From Ulota crispa (lineage: Eukaryota > Streptophyta > Bryopsida > Orthotrichales > Orthotrichaceae): a stretch of DNA of 64,000 nucleotides. Under the pieces are notes generated by a model. That model saw only the letters and a list, made by a program, of their open reading frames with translations. It was not told the origin of the DNA and did no database searches. The stretch lies in contig OY987244.1 in the NCBI GenBank assembly GCA_963920765.1, forward strand, positions 17,216,358 through 17,280,357, written 5' to 3'. Both the position numbers and the translations under genes were made by a program. Positions 34,251 through 45,450 of the stretch are shown one piece after another (positions within the stretch are counted from its first letter, which is position 1; the number at the start of each line of letters is the position of its first letter).

Positions 34251-34884
34251 AGATAAAGTTTGTGAAAAAAAGGTTGGCACCTTGTAATGGTATACATTTT
34301 TATCTTTGATATAAAAATGAGGTGACCAATCATCTTAAAATGTCTCTTTTATGTGGGCATGTGTATTTCCTATGTAGGCATGTGCATTTTTTGCGTAGGT
34401 ACGTGCAACATTTTTTTTATTGGCAAATTTTTGCCTATATCTTACCTCAAAATTCTTGTGGCTACCACTACACTAAGAAATTAGGTTTAATAAGTGGATG
34501 AAATTGTCAAATGTCTCTTTGAGCAAACATACAATTTGCCAACTTTTGGATGAAAATAGTAAATTTGTTGGATGAACATGCACATTCATTCATTCCAATA
34601 ATAACCAATTTTTCCTTACTTGCACACTTTCTAGGGTGCAAAACCATAAAAAAAACACTAGGCACGTGCATCTCCTATGTAGGCACGTGTATCTCAACTT
34701 GAACTTTATCAAGTCATGATCTTAAGCTCCACTTGTGAAAGACTTCCTTAGGGACTTGTTGCCACTTGGCCAAATCAAAGAAACGGATTAGTTTAAGTCT
34801 ACAATGAAGCACAAAGTCATAACAAACAACATAGAAAATACATCTCTAGAGAAGTAAAGATGACACTGAATTCTTTACTGTATC
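34251..34884. other. Intergenic tract with short degenerate repeats
   Basis: Words of the type taggcacgtgcat/taggcatgtgcatt recur at about 34355-34410 and 34660-34690. No gene is seen. Confidence 0.35.
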
Positions 34885-35062
34885 AATGCCACAACCATCA
34901 ACAACGCCATAGCCATCAACAACGCCATAACCATCAACAACGCCATAGCCATCAACAACGCCATAGCCATCAACAACGCCATAACCATCAACAACGTCAT
35001 AGCCAGTGACAACACCATAGCCAAAGACAACGCCATAGATAACGGCATAGGCAACAGCAACG
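34885..35062. repeat. 18-bp minisatellite
   Basis: About nine to ten units of the type atcaacaacgccatagcc, increasingly diverged toward 35062. Because 18 is a multiple of three, one minus-strand frame stays open and reads as GYGVVD repeats (frame 34846-35133). I regard this as a by-product of the repeat and not a gene. Confidence 0.85.
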
Positions 35063-35173
35063 CCATGGCCAACCATGACCGGCACTTGGGGAGATTGTTG
35101 AGCTTCAATGGCTAAAATCAAGTAACCTTCCACTACAACAAGTTTTCCCCCAAGTATGCATTGGCATTATTTA

Positions 35174-35489
35174 GGAAAAATATGGGGCCTCAATAAGGCC
35201 TTTATAAACAATTCCAGCCCTCCATAATTTTTGTTCTTGATGTGGGGAACTAGCCCCTGCTGATGGCCAAAAGAAATTAATTAAAAAAATCAATAAAATC
35301 AAAAAAAATCTAAGAAAAAAATAAGAAACTTTTTTGATTTTGATTTTTTTTTAAATTTAAAAAAATCAAAAAAGCTGATGTGGCACCAATAGTGCCACGT
35401 CAACCTGCGCATGATTTTCTTGGGATTTGGGTTTCCATGGCTAGGGACTCCCCAAACTCAAGGCCTTATTGGGGGGCCCATATTTTTCC
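35174..35489. mobile_element. Palindromic MITE with TA flanks
   Basis: GGAAAAATATGGGGCC at the left is mirrored by GGGCCCATATTTTTCC at the right. Both sides are flanked by TA, consistent with Tc1/mariner-type insertion. The centre is a poly-A/poly-T hairpin. Confidence 0.7.
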
Positions 35490-36035
35490 TAATGATAGTT
35501 TTGATAATTAAAATGTAGTGTACTATAATTTTAAAAAACAATCTATTTTTTCAATAGTTTCAAATTTCAAGCAAAAAAATTTGCCTTTTCAATTGGCTAA
35601 CTTTGAATTGACAGTTTGTTCTTCTGAATCGTTGACCATGGCCAATTGCAATGCCATATTGACAAATTCTAAAAAAAACTTCTTGATTTTGAATTTGGTG
35701 TAAAAAATTTGAGGTTTTTGCCAACAATTCTTTATAGTGAGAGTCATTAAATTTCAAGGAAATTGAGATCAAAACTTTGCACTATTATCTCGAGACTATT
35801 GTCTAAACTTGAATCCAACATGTGGACTTGAATACCAACCATAACATTATCGAAACACGTATCAATTGTTGAGGCCATAGAAAACTTTAGGCAAAATGCA
35901 AATTAGTTACAAAACATGTGGTTCAACAAGAAAGAAAAAAAGTTTGCACCCAAAGAAGAAAAAATTGTACTATCACATTTTGAAAAAATTATTTAGACAT
36001 TTATTTTAGATTTGAACTTGGCATGTGCACTTTAA
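35490..36035. other. Intergenic tract, nothing recognised
   Basis: AT-rich sequence with short open frames only; no motif supports a gene. Confidence 0.35.
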
Positions 36036-36668
36036 CCCCTAAATGCCTGAGGTCTCTTTTTGACTTTTTGGAATTTGCTTCAAATTGAATGAAAAGGCAA
36101 CATTTTAATAAGCTGTATCAAGTTCTTTTGAATTGTAATTGTACAAATTCAAACTAGATATGTTAGAGGTCACACAAGAAAAGAAAACACAACCATATCA
36201 CTAATGGATTGAAAGATTATAATGTTTGATCATGAGGGTGTTAAAACTACAAAAATGACTTGAAGCCTTTGAATCCTCTTTTTACATGTTGGATCTAAAA
36301 AAATGACCATCAAAAAAATATAAGGTTAAAGGAAATAACATACATAACCCCAATCACTTTATAGCTTTTCAAAATCTTTTCTACAATTTTTCAAATGAAT
36401 TTTTTATGTAAATTTTTCTCCAAGATCTAGTATATTTGAGGCTCATTTCCAAGAGCTCTCAACACAAGAGAAAGTCAAGACCCTTGCACAAAATCTTGAA
36501 TAAAAAACTCATAATTGATCATTTTCAAAATCAGATTGTTGATCCTAAAATCAAACTTCACAAAGAATAAATCCAAAGCATGAACTACTAAAAATAGTAA
36601 CTTAGTTAGATTTATTGAACTTTAGAGTATTGCAAACACCAAAATTTAGTGCCGCATGCATTTGGGGA
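36036..36668. mobile_element. piggyBac-like element
   Basis: CCCCTAAATGCCTGAGG to GCATGCATTTGGGG, with TTAA at 36032-36035 and, one base further out, at 36669-36672. Resembles the 1-kb element at 62055-63096 at its ends. Confidence 0.65.
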
Positions 36669-36726
36669 TTAACATCAACTACAAATAATGGAAAATCTTG
36701 TTGACCCCTAAAGATTCAAACAATTT

Positions 36727-36815
36727 GTGGCATAATATAAAGTGGTTAAAAAGTATGTAAAACTACAACGAGGTGGCATAATATAAAGTGGTTAAAAAGT
36801 ATGTAAAACTACAAC
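36727..36815. repeat. 46-bp direct tandem duplication
   Basis: The 43-base word beginning gtggcataatataaagtgg and ending aactacaac occurs twice in a row, separated by gag, without a mismatch. This is a very recent duplication. An acaacttcgttgtag hairpin follows it. Confidence 0.9.
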
Positions 36816-36829
36816 TTCGTTGTAGTTTG

Positions 36830-37824
36830 CATCAAAAGAAAAAGAAAACATTCACCTCATGATTTGAAGTCGTCTATTTTGGTCAATTTTGAAAACCCAT
36901 TTAGACATGTAATTCATGAAAGCTAAGTTTTTTTTCTTTGGCATGAGAATTTTATTGTGATTGGTGTGAAATTAAATTTTTGAGTGATTTTGAGGAGTAG
37001 ACATTTAGTTTAATTATTGCTCCCTAGTAATAACAACAATTTGCACTTATTCAAGAAAACAAGTGAATTTGCAAGGCGCATTAATGAAAGGAGTCATAGT
37101 AATTTAGACAAATTTAATGTAATGTGGAATACAATATTTAATACTATTAGTAATAGTGCAACTTAAGTGGCCAAATTTTATAAAGATTTTGCAAGTACAA
37201 ATCTCAACTAAGGTGTGTGAAAAATGCCACATTAAAGTTGTATCACCAAGTCACTACTTGAGAGGTGGTAAAAAGATGTGACCAAAACCCTACTTGGAAA
37301 CAAAGGTAAAATGCATGCCACACCTTCACACTAGTTAGACATAATTTACCTCAAATATTTACAAAGAGGTCTTGCACTATTCAAAATCTTACACAAACTA
37401 AACCAATTTGTCTATTAAATTGATGGTATAAACATCAATTCCTTTTTTCAACACTGATTTTTTTAATTACGCAAATATTTAGCACTTTTCTTGTAAATTT
37501 ACAAAGCACTATTTGTCATATTAACATTTATTTGGAAATATTATTAGGAAAAATCCTATTTACACATCAATCTGGTTTATTCATTCATATGTAAAAAACA
37601 TGGAACAAAGTAAATGGTCAATTGGACTTTTGAAGGATGGATGAAACATACAATAGTAAGATTATGTAACTAAAATTGTCATCAAGAGTAAATTTCCATA
37701 ATTAGAGTTACAATAATCAAGATCATGTTTGTGATTAAATTATCACCAATAAAATGCACACCTTTTTGTATTATTTTATTTTATTTTATTTTTAGTTTGT
37801 TTTTTGATTTTTATGAATCAGATT
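36830..37824. other. Intergenic tract, nothing recognised
   Basis: AT-rich sequence without supported gene, RNA gene or terminal repeat pair. Confidence 0.35.
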
Positions 37825-37828
37825 TTAA

Positions 37829-38554
37829 CTCCTAAAGGCCCAAGCATTATTTTTTGGCAACATAGCAATTTTGAGCAGCTCACTACAATTGAATGTTTCA
37901 TCTTTTTTCTTTGGAATTTTCACATATAATGAGCCCAAGTAGTAGCATTAAGGCCCAACAATTTTCATTACTTTTGACTACATGGTTCATAAGTTATTGC
38001 ATGATATGTTGTTTTTTTTTAACTCTAGGCAGTCTGGGCAGCTCCAAAAACTTTTTTTAAAATTACATTTTTTTTAATTTATTTTTTTGGAGTTGGTTCC
38101 TTAGACTTATATGTATATGGGGAGCTTTGAATCATTTGATATCAATTAATGTGATGAAAGTCGTGAGAAGTTTTAGTTTGTGGGTAGGTATGGGATCTCT
38201 CAAAACCATTCCTACCAGCAAACTAAAACTTCTTGTAACTATCATCCTATTAATTGAAATCAAATGATTCAAAGCTCCCCACATATGTATAAGTCTAAAG
38301 AACCAATTCCAAAAAAATTAAAAATTAAAGAAGTTTTTAGAGTTGCCTAGGTTGCCTAGAGTTTTAAAAAAATAGCATATTGTGCAATAACTTTTGAACC
38401 ATGTAGTCAAAAGTTATGAAAATTGTTGGACCTTAATGCTACTCCTTGGGCACATCATGTGTGAAATCTTCAAAGAAAAAAGATGAAACATCCACTTGTA
38501 GTGGGCTGCCCAAAATCCTCTATTCCCCTAAAGGGAAATGTGGGCTTTTAGGGG
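37829..38554. mobile_element. piggyBac-like palindromic element
   Basis: CTCCTAAAGGCCCAAGC to GGGCTTTTAGGGG between TTAA at 37825-37828 and 38555-38558. The two halves are mirror copies (for example tggttccttagactta-tat versus ata-taagtctaaagaacca), so the 726-bp element is a full snapback. Confidence 0.75.
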
Positions 38555-38864
38555 TTAAGGTTTTTATGAATAAGTTTTAAGGTTTTCTCCTTACATATTG
38601 CTGATGCAACTCCTTCATGATTCTTGGTGATTACTGGAATTGTGACTACAAAATTTTGAAGAGAGATCTTTATATGCTTTTACTCCATGTGACTACAAGT
38701 AAAACTTGTGTAAACTAATATGGTTGGTACTAGGTAGTCCACATTGGTTTAAGGAGGTTATTTGCTTACACAATGGAGGTGGAATTGGGAGGCAACCTTG
38801 GATGAAGTATGGGGCTTGCATTGGGATTGGCATCTAATGTGAGTTAAAGAGGATAATAGTTTAA

Positions 38865-39268
38865 GGGACCAACTAGGTGGACACCCCCCAATTGCTACGC
38901 AGACACCCCATAGCCAAATTTATTAAATTTGAGATTATTATTACACTAAAATATGAAATATAATCAAAGCAATACTTTAGCATACATTTGCGTCTATAAG
39001 CATTGCAAACACACAACAAATTTGTCTCAGTTGTGAGACGGTTAGGAGTTAAACTAGTTGCTCCCTTCATTGATTGGTTTAACTCTTGATTGTGTCACAA
39101 ATGAGGCAAATTTGTTGTATGTTTGGAGTGCTTGTATACACAAATATATGCTAAACTATTGCTTTGATTTTATTTCATATTTTAGCGTAATAGTAATCTC
39201 AAATTTAATAGATTTGGCTATGGGGGGTGTCTGCGTAGCAGTTAGGGGGTATCCACCTAGTCAGTCCC
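38865..39268. mobile_element. hAT-like palindromic MITE with perfect 8-bp duplication
   Basis: 404 bp, ends GGGACCAACTAGGTGGACAC and GTATCCACCTAGTCAGTCCC. It is flanked by TAGTTTAA on both sides. Mirror symmetry extends through the whole element. Confidence 0.85.
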
Positions 39269-39279
39269 TAGTTTAAACA

Positions 39280-40894
39280 ACATTATTTCAGACAAAGTTG
39301 TAGATCTTGAATGCACAAGACTTAATAATTATGCAACATGCACAAAGAGGTCCTTGGATTTTATAGCAACATTGAAGTTGGAAAGTTAAATTTAAAAAAA
39401 ATGCTTACTATAGGGTTCAAAAAGTCTTGGTAGCCATGGGATACAATAAATGAGTTATTGAAAGAGAATGTAAAGTTTTATTGATATTCATAAGGTAGTA
39501 GTAAATCAAAGGAGACCAAGTCAAATTGTGAGAAGATGATACAACTAGAGACATAAAGCATTTAGATTGGGTAAGATTAGGAATTGTTCATTGAACAAAG
39601 ATTTTTGCAATACATTGTTAAAGACCACAAGAGCTATCCCACCAAAAATAATCTTGCATTTTTTTGACAAAACACCTTGATTTTCTTAGTACCACATATT
39701 GAACATACTCATCATTTTCCTCACGCTATTGTTATCATGATAGAAAACTTAATCAAGTATCAACATCTTCTTTCAAAGTTAAACCTCAAAATGGTAATGC
39801 ATGCTTTTCTCATTCATGTGTGCCCCTTCACGCAGAACCTCTCCTTCATGATTTTTTAGAAACATGCATTTAAGGTCAACTCAATCTAATGAGATATTTG
39901 TTCAACTTGCAAACTTTTGATGAACATATTATTTGCAAATTTTTGTCATTTATCATCATTATCTTTTTCATTTCAATTGCAAATTCTAAAAATAAGGGCA
40001 CTCATAAGTATTTGTAATGATGAATGATCTCTTTGTTGAATGTGTTTGTTCTTGATGTTTTTGGTCAATGGAATACATGCATCCCTAGAAGTCTTTTAGA
40101 TTAAATTTGACAAATGCAAGTGTTATTTCAATAAGTTTGTTCTTTTGCCTTACCACAAACATCATACTACACTTCTAGAAATGATGGAAAAAGTGGAGTT
40201 TTGACTTTACTTTCAACAATCAAGAATAATTTATGTTATAATCAAAATTTAGAAAGAACATATATGTGTATGTTGGTGTTTCTATATTTAAAACCATATA
40301 ATGCAAAGAATCTTAATGCACATGATTGATGCCTTGAAAAAAACCACTTATACAATTAGCAAAGTGTCAATATTGTTTTAAGGTCTCTTTACTATTAAAA
40401 GACAAGGTCGTTTTGGATTCTCAACATGTTCCATCATTGCTTTTTACTAATTCTTGTAATGAAATCAACTCTAGGTCTTTTACATAAAAGACAAGACCAA
40501 AAACTAAACAAATCTTAAATGCTAAAAAGACAAATGACACAATCAAAAGGCCAAGAGTTCAATCAACCAAAAATGGAAGATCAATTTGTGACCTTTGGGT
40601 CACTGTTGATTTTTACAAAAATACAAATATTTCAATATTATATTGGAAATGTCAACACAATAGAATGAATCAACTCCTCAATACCTCCAGTTGATCTCTT
40701 CTTTCATTCCTTCTCTTTGAAAATTTTCAAAACTTGAAATTATGACCTCAAAATTTTGGCTTAAACCTTTTGAGTCAAGAAAAAACGCACCCATTATACT
40801 CTTATTTTATTGAGAGCTTCAAACTTCAACCATATACCCTAAAACTTTGATTTCAAATGGCCAAAGTTTTGGTGATCTCAATTCCTAATGTAAA
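39280..40894. other. Intergenic tract, nothing recognised
   Basis: 1.6 kb of AT-rich DNA. I find no family match, tRNA-like box pair or inverted terminal repeats. Confidence 0.35.
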
Positions 40895-41035
40895 CACTAG
40901 GAGAAAATATGTCCTAATCAAGTGGTCGTAATCAACACAAACATGTCCTAATTAATACTACTATGTTCAAAATGTCCTTATCAAGAGGTCCAAATCAACA
41001 CAATATTGTTGATTTGGGCCTATTTTCTTGTAGTA
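40895..41035. mobile_element. Mini-CACTA MITE
   Basis: CACTAGGAGAAAATATG at the left and TATTTTCTTGTAGT at the right, 141 bp, with internal repeats of tgtcctaatcaa and aatcaacacaa. The right end has lost the final G of TAGTG. Confidence 0.6.
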
Positions 41036-41088
41036 AAAGTGGCCATTAGGTTATAGGCTATGTAAGTTAAATGCACATGACCTGTTGA

Positions 41089-41382
41089 TATCCGTTATGA
41101 GCCGGGGTATAGGGAGGACCTGGGTAGGTTTTTGCAGCCGGATACAGTAGTTAGCTGAACTGAACTTTTTCTAACTTTCAGTCTCAGTCAGCTCTACTTT
41201 TAACATTTTATTTTCTATTGTAAAAAACCGAAGTACAGAGACTACCAAAAAGAGAAAGAAAAAGGTAAAAAAGATAAAAGTGGACAAGGACCATTCAATA
41301 ATGCACCAACTGTGAAAGCAAGAGAAACGAAACCTTTATTTCCTTCATATCTTCTATTTCTTCATTCTTTATAAGAATAACA
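41089..41382 (+). mobile_element. Possible solo LTR fragment
   Basis: Begins TGTTGATATCCG and ends ATAACA, a TG...CA pair with short inverted termini, and is less AT-rich than its flanks. No matching second LTR, primer-binding site or 5-bp target duplication was found, so this is weak. Confidence 0.2.
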
Positions 41383-41639
41383 CATTAAAATAAGGGCTCT
41401 ATTCTAGATTCTTCCGAGTCTGTTGACGAAAGCAGAAGTCCAGCTTTACTTTTAGAATCACCTTTTTGAACAGCAAGCATTGAGTTCGACGGAAAGAAAA
41501 GATAAAGAAAAAGTAAAATCGAATCCGGGCCGTTACTTTTTGCCCCGCTTTGGACTTCGGTTACCTTTTTCTCGGTCGTCCTCTTCACTTTTCCAGCATT
41601 TTGTCTCTCCCTCTCCCCTCTCCCCCTTCTCTGCTGAAA

Positions 41640-42980
41640 AACGGTGTCTTAGGGTTTGGCCTTTGGAACTCCGTTTGCGCCAATTGCTCTGGCTATGGCA
41701 TTGGCCTCTCTGCCAATGGTCTCGTCGTAGTGTATAACTGGCAAGTGCGAATCAATTCCACTGTTTATATTCCAAAACTCGTTTCGTTTCCAAATTTTTC
41801 TTTGCAAAGTTGATAATCGATTTTACTCTCCGTAGGTTTTAGATAGTTTTTTATGATCGTTCTTTTTACAGTTTCGAGTGCTTGCGAGGTGCTCTGAATT
41901 GATTCATTTTCGTGCTTTGCTTTCTGCATCGGTCGAACCTTAGAGCGGTGGTGATTTCTCTTTCTGATGAGATTGGCGATTACAGAATGTTCTTGGCGTC
42001 TGTGTCAGGCGGTTTTAGTGCTGGCGGGAGTTAAGAATTCGGCGGATTTTATGATTGAAGATTGTGTCGTGGCTTGCGGAGGAGTTTCTCTTCGTTCTTC
42101 AGGTGCGGTGGCCTCTAACCCGATGATGATAGGAACCGTAGGAAGGAATAGGGAATTTCTACGTGTCCTTCATCAGTTTGAAAAAGAATTTTTTTTCTGG
42201 TGTTTTATCGCAAGTAAACAGAGTAATGTATGCAGGAGTTGATAGAAATGGCTTCGTAGTGCGTGCACGTAATCCTTTTTCGCAAGCAAATCGTTCATGA
42301 CTGGAGTGAAGCAAATGAATAAACGGAACTGTGCGACACAAGAGTTAACGAAGTGTTGATTGGAGTAGTGTTTTTCATTATTTAGTTGCCTGTAGTTTCC
42401 AACGCGTGGTTTCTTTTACCTACTGATTGTGTTGTAAAAGCGCTGCATCGTTGATTATGTTTGTGCTGGTTGTAAAGGACAGCCTGAGCTAGACTTGGAA
42501 GGAGCAATCTGAGAGGACCCTGGCTCGTTTGGTAATTGTGCCTCCGAAATTTGGAAATTCATGACAAGCTGGGAGCGTTGGAAGAGCTAATCTTCGACCT
42601 GCTTGCTTGGATCGCAAGCAGCTGTCTCTTGAAGGTGGATTGCGTTCCTTGCCTTGTGAGCATCCAACGCTTTTTGGCTCGACAGATTACTTGCCATCCG
42701 AAAGGTCGCCAGGAGTGGAGCGATTTCTGGTTGTGGCAAGTATTTCCAGCAGGATTGTGCTTGTCGTATTGGGGGACCCTGACGTGTGAGGTTAGTTCAG
42801 CCTCTGAACTTTTGTCGCTTCTTCTCATCGGTGAAAGGATTTTTAATTCTCTTATATCAAGTTCTCTTGAAAACAATCATTTTCCCTTTGCGAATTCACT
42901 CGGCTCTACTGAGCTCTGACTGTGCTTGATAGCTTCTATGCAAACTTGTTAAATGATGCTAGTAATTGAAATGGTTGTGG
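41640..42980 (+). promoter_or_regulatory. Leader (5' untranslated) region of the three-finger Dof gene
   Basis: GC-rich compared with the flanks and transposon-free, with an agggttt word at about 41650. A decayed relative is at 20520-21430. Upstream frames of 85-127 codons occur but show no family resemblance. An intron probably ends at the acceptor gatgacag (43531), just before the coding start. Confidence 0.5.
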
Positions 42981-43007
42981 AGGAGGTTGTAATCCGAGTT
43001 CTTTTTA

Positions 43008-43319
43008 GGGAAAATTTCATGGATACCCCTGAGGTTTGCAATATATTCATAGATACCCCTGCTTTTTCAGAAATATCACAAATACCCTTGGACCAAAAAA
43101 ATTAGGCGTTTGCTTTGTTATGCATGTTACTTCCTTCTCCCTTTGTGCGCACACTACTTCTTTCTCCTTACGCGTGCGCACTAAGGAAGAAGGGAACTGG
43201 CATGCACAACAAAACAAACGCCTAACTTTTTTGGTCCAAGAGTATTTGTGATATTTCTGAAAAAGCAGGGGTATCTATGAATATATTGCAAACCTCAGGG
43301 GTATCCATGAAATTTTCCC
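43008..43319. mobile_element. Palindromic MITE in the presumed leader intron of the Dof gene
   Basis: 312 bp, GGGAAAATTTCATGGATACC at the left and its inverse at the right, with high arm identity. It is the intact form of the broken element at 2847-5800. Possible TA-type target (TA left, TC right). Confidence 0.8.
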
Positions 43320-43575
43320 TCCTTTTTAATATGTACGAATAGGCTGAATGCACGTCGTCTTTCTCACAGTCTCAATTGTCAGTAATCATAGTGTAAATTC
43401 TAACCTTGTGGTATTAGTATCTATCTGCAGTTATTGTGCTTTACATCACGATTATCTTCTTATGTACAATATGTTTGAAGGTCCTTTCGATATAGATGCG
43501 AAATTACACCTCGATGTTCTTATGATGACAGGTTTTGGAGCGTTCTCTTGCTGCGATTGGTTCTCGTTCGACACG

Positions 43576-45450
43576 ATGACGAGTCAATTAATTACTAATA
43601 AGGCTTTACTAGATACACTGCTATCGAGTTTGGATAGTGACGCAGAATTGCACGTGGAATTCAAATCTCCCAAAACCACGCTTCACTTTGGCGCTCCAAG
43701 TCGCATGGATGATGCCGATACGAAGTTGGTCCTGAAGACGAAGTCGGGAGAAGAAGAAGAGATCCGGAATGTTTGTGAGAAGGCGTTGCAAAACAGTGTT
43801 CCTTCCATATCTGTAGACTTCAAAGGCATTTTTGAAGAGCCGGGAGAAAAAATATTGTGTGTAGAGGTAAGAAAGGTTCGCTATCCAGGACTTGGGAATG
43901 TTACACGAATTTTGGAGTCGGGTTTTGGATCTCAATCTGAAGGCCGCAAGGGTTGTGGGGATGTATACGAACCTACGAGGCTGGCTGATTATATTCTACA
44001 AGCGAGCGCGAACTCGCTTCTTATATCCGGTCAAGAAGATGGTCAGTTCATGGACATCGAAAGTGGGCAAGTCGAAAGTATGGACTACATGCGTAGACAA
44101 GAATTGATCGGCTCTGCAAACGAAGAGTTGCTTGAAACTGCTCATGCCATTGTCAATATGGCGGATTTGAAACCGAACGGGCTTGTTCCTGTTGAGTATC
44201 AGGAAGATGGTGTGCCAAGGAGAAGACAGAGGGTTGCAGTGGAGCCTAAAGACCTTGTAGGGATTCCAAAGGAGTGTCCTCGGTGCAAATCCAAGTATGT
44301 GAAGTTTAAGTATTTTAACAACAAAAAGTCCTCACAACCGCGGTACCAATGTCTGAGTTGCAAGGACTTTTTCACTCACGGAGGCAAGAAGTTAGCAACA
44401 GACTCAGCATCACCATCTCCTGGAGGCTCGGCCGTTACTCCGGCACTTGTGGAAGGAATGACTAGTATGGTAGTTTACCAGCAACAATTGGAGGGCCGCG
44501 GAAAGGAACGGAAACGGAAGGCTAAGGAACCTCTAGAACTTGCAGACGTAGAAAAAGTATGTCGCAAGTGCGGCTCCAAGAATACCGCCTTCAAGTATCT
44601 TAACAATGGCCAGCAAGATCAGCCCAGATACAAGTGCTTGGATTGCAAGGGGATGTTTCAGTTGCACAATAAGCGCGTGCGACCCTCCAGTTCTGGTGAC
44701 TTCAACAATGCTACCTTACTGTCTGATCTATCTAAAGAGACCACTTCAGTTGAGAGTGCATCTGCTCCTCACGAGACACTCTTGATGATCACCGGCCCTC
44801 GGAGTGCGAAGCAAACGGAGAGGAAGAGGAGGGCCATTGAACCCGAGCATCTCGTTGGGATTCTCAAGCCATGCCCGTCTTGTAAAAAGCTCAAAACGAG
44901 GTTCAAGTACTTCAACAACAAGAACTTCAATCAACCTAGGTACGAGTGTCTCGATTGTCACTGTTATTTCACTTATAAGAGTGAGTTTGATCAAATGAGA
45001 AGGGACGCAGATGGTGGGAATCATCAAGGGGTTGGAATTCCCACCATAGCTACAGCTGTCGATGAGGGAACAGCAGTCGAGAGCGCTGTTGCGACAGGCC
45101 AAAATGAAAGGGGCAAGGAGGTGGAAGAAAGCAACACCAGTTTGTCTGGGAGAGATCTTACCAGGCTCGACGGAGAGGGTGCCATGGATTCGGGAGATTC
45201 AAAAGCAAGAACGAAGGATGGAAGCTCTGGACCCGATGGAACTGGCAACAACGTGAGTGTCAGGGATACAGGGGAAGTAATAAATGTGCAAGAAGGCCTC
45301 GGTCAGGTCGGAAGAGGTGAGGAAGGCAAGGATGGCGATATTGCATTGGAGGCCATTGGGTCAAGGAGATTTCCGGATCCTCCCAGAAGACTTCTGGATC
45401 CTGTCGAAACTCTAGGCGTTCATGACAACAGCACGGGTGTGCAGGAGTAG
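43576..45450 (+). CDS. Protein with three Dof-type zinc fingers
   Basis: A single open exon, 624 aa from the Met at 43576. A longer frame opens at 43348, but its first 76 codons include a likely intron end (acceptor at 43531), so I start at MTSQLITNK. Three fingers follow the exact Dof spacing CX2CX21CX2C: C234/237/259/262, C329/332/354/357 and C433/436/458/461. Each has the Dof-like core F.Y.NN....QPRY.C before the third Cys. Each finger is preceded by a basic patch and a short (A.EP.. / I.K.C) linker, so the unit is a triplicated module about 95-104 aa apart. The usual Dof C-terminal Trp (RYWT.GG) is absent; finger 1 has DFFTHGG, while 2 and 3 diverge. Typical Dof factors carry one finger and bind AAAG sites. 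The first 220 residues are not recognised, and the tail is acidic and low-complexity. Likely nuclear, by inference only. Confidence 0.75.
   Translation: MTSQLITNKALLDTLLSSLDSDAELHVEFKSPKTTLHFGAPSRMDDADTKLVLKTKSGEEEEIRNVCEKALQNSVPSISVDFKGIFEEPGEKILCVEVRKVRYPGLGNVTRILESGFGSQSEGRKGCGDVYEPTRLADYILQASANSLLISGQEDGQFMDIESGQVESMDYMRRQELIGSANEELLETAHAIVNMADLKPNGLVPVEYQEDGVPRRRQRVAVEPKDLVGIPKECPRCKSKYVKFKYFNNKKSSQPRYQCLSCKDFFTHGGKKLATDSASPSPGGSAVTPALVEGMTSMVVYQQQLEGRGKERKRKAKEPLELADVEKVCRKCGSKNTAFKYLNNGQQDQPRYKCLDCKGMFQLHNKRVRPSSSGDFNNATLLSDLSKETTSVESASAPHETLLMITGPRSAKQTERKRRAIEPEHLVGILKPCPSCKKLKTRFKYFNNKNFNQPRYECLDCHCYFTYKSEFDQMRRDADGGNHQGVGIPTIATAVDEGTAVESAVATGQNERGKEVEESNTSLSGRDLTRLDGEGAMDSGDSKARTKDGSSGPDGTGNNVSVRDTGEVINVQEGLGQVGRGEEGKDGDIALEAIGSRRFPDPPRRLLDPVETLGVHDNSTGVQE

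Noticed and set aside
34846..35133. 95-codon frame with GYGVVD repeats on the minus strand
   Set aside because: It is explained by an 18-bp minisatellite; no promoter, splice context or family support.
41089..41382. Confident LTR retrotransposon call
   Set aside because: Only weak TG...CA ends; no second LTR, target duplication or primer-binding site, so kept as a low-confidence fragment only.
42536..42919. 127-codon frame in the Dof leader
   Set aside because: No family resemblance, and the region has a decayed non-coding relative at 20520-21430; treated as leader.
43348..43575. N-terminal extension of the Dof-type frame (76 codons)
   Set aside because: It is AT-rich, contains a good intron acceptor at 43531 and has unlike composition; the Met at 43576 is preferred.
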